Assembly (NCBI RefSeq): GCF_014649775.1
Contig: NZ_BMTR01000004.1
Coordinates: forward strand, 1-64,000
DNA: 64,000 nucleotides
Reading direction: 5' to 3'
DNA from: Streptomyces longisporoflavus
Lineage (GTDB): Bacteria > Actinomycetota > Actinomycetes > Streptomycetales > Streptomycetaceae
Positions 61,342 through 64,000 of this stretch are shown here, in pieces. Positions within the stretch are counted from its first letter, which is position 1; each line of letters starts with the position of its first letter. Both the position numbers and the translations under genes were made by a program. The notes beneath the pieces were generated by a model, which saw only the letters and a program-made list of their open reading frames with translations, searched no databases and had not been told where the DNA came from.

Positions 61342-62985
61342 TCAGGGTGACAGCTCGTTCACCTTGCCCTCCGCCACCTCAAGACGGCGCGTGACCCGTA
61401 CGGCGTCCAGCATCCTGCGGTCGTGCGTCACGAGGAGCAGCGTGCCCTGGTAGGCGTCGAGGGCCGACTCCAGCTGCTCGATCGCCGGCAGGTCGAGGTG
61501 GTTCGTCGGCTCGTCGAGGACCAGGAGGTTGACCCCCCGGCCCTGGAGCAGCGCCAGGCCCGCGCGGGTGCGTTCGCCCGGCGAGAGGGTGGCCGCCGGG
61601 CGCAGGACGTGTGCCGCCTTCAGGCCGAACTTGGCCAGCAGCGTGCGCACCTCGGCCGGTTCGGTGTCGGGGACGGCCGCGCAGAACGCGTCCAGGAGCG
61701 ACTCCGGGCCGTGGAACAGCGCGCGGGCCTGGTCCACCTCGCCCACGAGCACCCCGGAGCCGAGAGCCGCGTGGCCCGCGTCCGTGGGGATGCGGGTCAG
61801 CAGGGTGCCGAGCAGGGTCGACTTGCCCGAGCCGTTCGCGCCGGTGATCGCCACCCGGTCCGCCCAGTCGAGCTGCAGCGTCACTGGTCCGAGGGTGAAG
61901 TCGCCGCGGTGCACCTCGGCGTCGCGCAGGGTGGCGACGACGCTGCCGGAGCGCGGCGCGGAGGCGATCTCCATGCGCAGCTCCCACTCCTTGCGGGGCT
62001 CCTCGACGGTGTCGAGCCGCTCGATCATGCGCTGCGTCTGGCGCGCCTTCGCGGCCTGCTTCTCGCTGGCCTCGCTGCGGAAGTTCCGGCCGATCTTGTC
62101 GTTGTCGCCCGCCTTGCGCCGGGCGTTCTTGACGCCCTTGTCCATCCAGCCGCGCTGCATCTGGGCGCGGCTCTCCAGGGCGGACTTCTTGTCGGCGTAC
62201 TCCTCGAACTCGTCGCGGGCGTGGCGGCGGGCGACGTCACGCTCCTCCAGATACGCCTCGTAGCCGCCGCCGTAGAGGTTGATCTGCTGCTGGGCGAGGT
62301 CGAGTTCGAGGACCTTGGTGACGGTGCGGGTGAGGAACTCGCGGTCGTGGCTGACGACGACCGTGCCGGCGCGCAGTCCCCGTACGAAGCTCTCCAGGCG
62401 TTCGAGGCCCGCCAGGTCGAGGTCGTTGGTCGGCTCGTCCAGGAGGAACACGTCGTAGCGGGAGAGGAGGAGCGAGGCGAGGCCCGCGCGGGCGGCCTGG
62501 CCGCCGGAGAGGGAGGTCATCGGCTGGTCGAGGCTGATGTCGAGGCCCAGGGACGCGGCGACCTCCTCGGCCCGCTCGTCCAGGTCGGCGCCGCCGAGCG
62601 CCAGCCAGCGTTCCAGGCTCAGCGCGTACGCGTCGTCCGCGCCCGGTGTGCCGTCGACCAGGCCCTGCGTGGCCTCGTCCATGGTCCGCTGGGCTTCCTC
62701 GACGCCGGTGCGCCGGGCCAGGAAGCCGCGGATCGACTCGCCGGGGCGGCGCTCGGGCTCCTGCGGCAGGTGGCCCACTGCGGCGGTGGGCGGGGAGAGG
62801 CGCAGTTCGCCGCTCTCCGGGGTGTCCAGGCCCGCCAGGAGACGGAGCAGGGTCGACTTGCCGGCGCCGTTGGCGCCGACCAGGCCGATGACGTCGCCGG
62901 GGGCGACGACCAGCTCCAGGGCGGAGAAGAGGGAGCGGTCGCCGTGGCCGGCGGCGAGGTTCTTGGCGACGAGGGTTGCGGTCAT
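61342..62985 (-). CDS. ABC-F family ATPase
   Basis: This is a 547-residue tandem-ATPase protein without membrane segments. Walker A sites are GANGAGKSTLL near residue 40 and GANGSGKSTLL near residue 365. Signatures are LSGGQAARAGLASLLL and LSPGERTRAGLALL, and Walker B/DEPTN occurs twice. An alpha-helical linker (MQRGWMDKGVKNARRKAGDNDKIGRNF) lies between. ABC-F proteins act on ribosomes, in translation control or antibiotic resistance. ATG at 62985 is the conserved start. It converges with tex; stops are 22 bases apart. Confidence 0.93.
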   Translation of the reverse strand: MTATLVAKNLAAGHGDRSLFSALELVVAPGDVIGLVGANGAGKSTLLRLLAGLDTPESGELRLSPPTAAVGHLPQEPERRPGESIRGFLARRTGVEEAQRTMDEATQGLVDGTPGADDAYALSLERWLALGGADLDERAEEVAASLGLDISLDQPMTSLSGGQAARAGLASLLLSRYDVFLLDEPTNDLDLAGLERLESFVRGLRAGTVVVSHDREFLTRTVTKVLELDLAQQQINLYGGGYEAYLEERDVARRHARDEFEEYADKKSALESRAQMQRGWMDKGVKNARRKAGDNDKIGRNFRSEASEKQAAKARQTQRMIERLDTVEEPRKEWELRMEIASAPRSGSVVATLRDAEVHRGDFTLGPVTLQLDWADRVAITGANGSGKSTLLGTLLTRIPTDAGHAALGSGVLVGEVDQARALFHGPESLLDAFCAAVPDTEPAEVRTLLAKFGLKAAHVLRPAATLSPGERTRAGLALLQGRGVNLLVLDEPTNHLDLPAIEQLESALDAYQGTLLLVTHDRRMLDAVRVTRRLEVAEGKVNELSP

Positions 62986-63058
62986 CAGGGGGTCGAGTTT
63001 AGGCGAGGCCGCGGGCCGCTCTCCCGGCAGCGGGGGCACGGTGCACCCGAGCCGCCGG

Positions 63059-64000
63059 CTAGCGCGCTATCGGGGCCGCCAGGACGCTGTCCGTCGTCCG
63101 TGCCACCACGAACGAATGGCCCTTCGTCGCCTTCGCGTCCAGCGTCACGCGGTGCTCCCCCGGCTCCAGAACGCCGTCGAAGACCTGGTGGGTCCGGGTG
63201 CGGGAGAGCCGGTCGAGGCGGTACGCGATGAGCTGGACCCGGCAGGTCGAGGTGATCTCGACGTCCGCCGTGCCGTGCGCCGCCGCGAGCCGGGTCAGGC
63301 GGCGCTGCTCCGGCGGGCTGGGGTCGAGGGCGTCCTCGATCTGCGCGACCAGGAGCGGGATGATCGGGGCCAGGCCGTCGACGTACGCGACCTGGATCCC
63401 CGCCCCGTCGAATGCGGCGCGTACCCCTTCGCGCGTCGCCGCCGGCACCCCGCGCCCGAAGACCACCGCCCCGTAGGTCCGCAGCTCGTCCGGCGGCACG
63501 CCCGTCGCGTCCGCCGCGATCTCGGCGCCGATGCCGATGGTGCGCAGCGCCGCCGCGAGCTTGGCCGGCACGGCGACCCGGGCCCCGATCAGGAGCACCC
63601 TGCGCCGCGCCGCCGGTTCGCCGCGGGTCAGCAACTGGCCCAGGGCGGCGCGGTATTGGGCGCCGTCGAAGCGGAAGGGCCCTATGCCGTGGTAGCCGTT
63701 GAGTTCCAGGTCGGCCTGCTCGGCCGTCTGCCAGGCGAAGTCCCGCCATACGTAGGTGTCGGAGCCGTCCGGCGCCCGCTCGATGACCGCCGTGACCGCT
63801 CCGCATTCCAGGCCTTCGCATTCGGGGCAGCCGTAGATGACGTGGCGGTCGTCGCGCAGGGGTGCCTCCGCCTCCAGGAGGAGCCCGCGCACATGGTGGG
63901 TGAAGATCGCTGGGGGTACGTCGGAGGCCAGGGGGGAGACGGCGTCGAGGTCGGAGAGGTGGAACAGCAGGGGGCGCCCGTTCACAATGAAGTCGAGGAA
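63059..64000 (-). CDS. Hypothetical protein (partial, 5' end beyond the window)
   Basis: A reading frame of at least 313 codons is open at the window edge. GTG at 63985 could start it, but the five upstream codons (FLDFI) join smoothly to VNGRPLLFHLSDLDAVSPL and look coded, so the start probably lies outside. A possible zinc-binding pair, CPECEGLEC, is near residue 55. The middle part (RVLLIGARVAVPAKLAAALRTIGIGAEI) may be a Rossmann-like fold. I do not recognise the family. It ends 73 bases before the ABC-F start. Confidence 0.7.
   Translation of the reverse strand, partial: FLDFIVNGRPLLFHLSDLDAVSPLASDVPPAIFTHHVRGLLLEAEAPLRDDRHVIYGCPECEGLECGAVTAVIERAPDGSDTYVWRDFAWQTAEQADLELNGYHGIGPFRFDGAQYRAALGQLLTRGEPAARRRVLLIGARVAVPAKLAAALRTIGIGAEIAADATGVPPDELRTYGAVVFGRGVPAATREGVRAAFDGAGIQVAYVDGLAPIIPLLVAQIEDALDPSPPEQRRLTRLAAAHGTADVEITSTCRVQLIAYRLDRLSRTRTHQVFDGVLEPGEHRVTLDAKATKGHSFVVARTTDSVLAAPIAR

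Overview
The window is high-GC actinobacterial DNA, almost certainly a Streptomyces chromosome. The evidence is the strong third-position GC bias, GTG and TTG starts, a conservon (cvn) operon, a hopanoid operon of the Streptomyces type, an SCO6745-family gene, small LPFR- and DUF6126-type proteins, and one rare TTA leucine codon. About 56 protein genes are supported. I saw no rRNA, tRNA, CRISPR array, transposase or prophage.

Layout. 1-393 holds no confident gene. 394-5426: a LysR regulator divergent from a TauE/SafE permease, a repeat-bearing hypothetical gene, a ricin-lectin/hemopexin-like protein with a TTA codon, and a second LysR gene. 5561-7830: threonine catabolism (tdh-kbl). 7962-17735: a secreted carbohydrate/protein degradation locus in two divergent arms. 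The minus arm is M1 metallopeptidase, beta-helix/discoidin protein and Gfo/Idh oxidoreductase. The plus arm is a Tat-exported PL8 lyase and a DUF2264 protein. They share a control region (13042-13340) with a leaderless promoter and two palindromes. 17737-21543: a conservon, cvnA-B-C-D plus a GAF protein. 21858-30363: mixed metabolic and regulatory genes, including a PAS-SpoIIE-HATPase phosphatase, MBL hydrolase, amino-acid dehydrogenase, TetR, SGNH esterase, tyrosine phosphatase, and an XRE-cupin regulator with a 59-residue membrane partner.

30440-43170 is the hopanoid operon, read on the minus strand: hpnC, hpnD, hpnE, polyprenyl synthase, shc, hpnG, hpnH, ispG, dxs and a class III aminotransferase. 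Most junctions overlap or nearly touch. It carries two MEP-pathway enzymes (dxs, ispG), squalene formation, cyclisation, and side-chain building towards aminobacteriohopanetriol. Isopentenyl diphosphate isomerase (idi) lies about 10 kb away at 53016.

43516-51828 appears to make and export a phosphodiester-containing surface polymer or glycolipid. It encodes two CDP-alcohol phosphatidyltransferases, a nucleotidyltransferase, a glycerol-1-phosphate dehydrogenase-like enzyme, a GT2 glycosyltransferase and a Wzm/Wzt-type ABC exporter, with galE divergent. This is the best candidate for an undescribed system. One transferase has Ala at the fourth conserved Asp, and the other seems to begin at a CTG codon with a strong Shine-Dalgarno sequence.

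51994-64000: a CDF metal exporter, idi, an RsbW-like ATPase, an HdeD-like membrane protein, a crotonase-fold protein lacking both hydratase glutamates, two adjacent DJ-1/PfpI-type proteins (one an AraC-type regulator), an SCO6745-family protein, an LPFR small protein, the Tex RNA-binding protein, an ABC-F ATPase, and a hypothetical gene cut by the window end.
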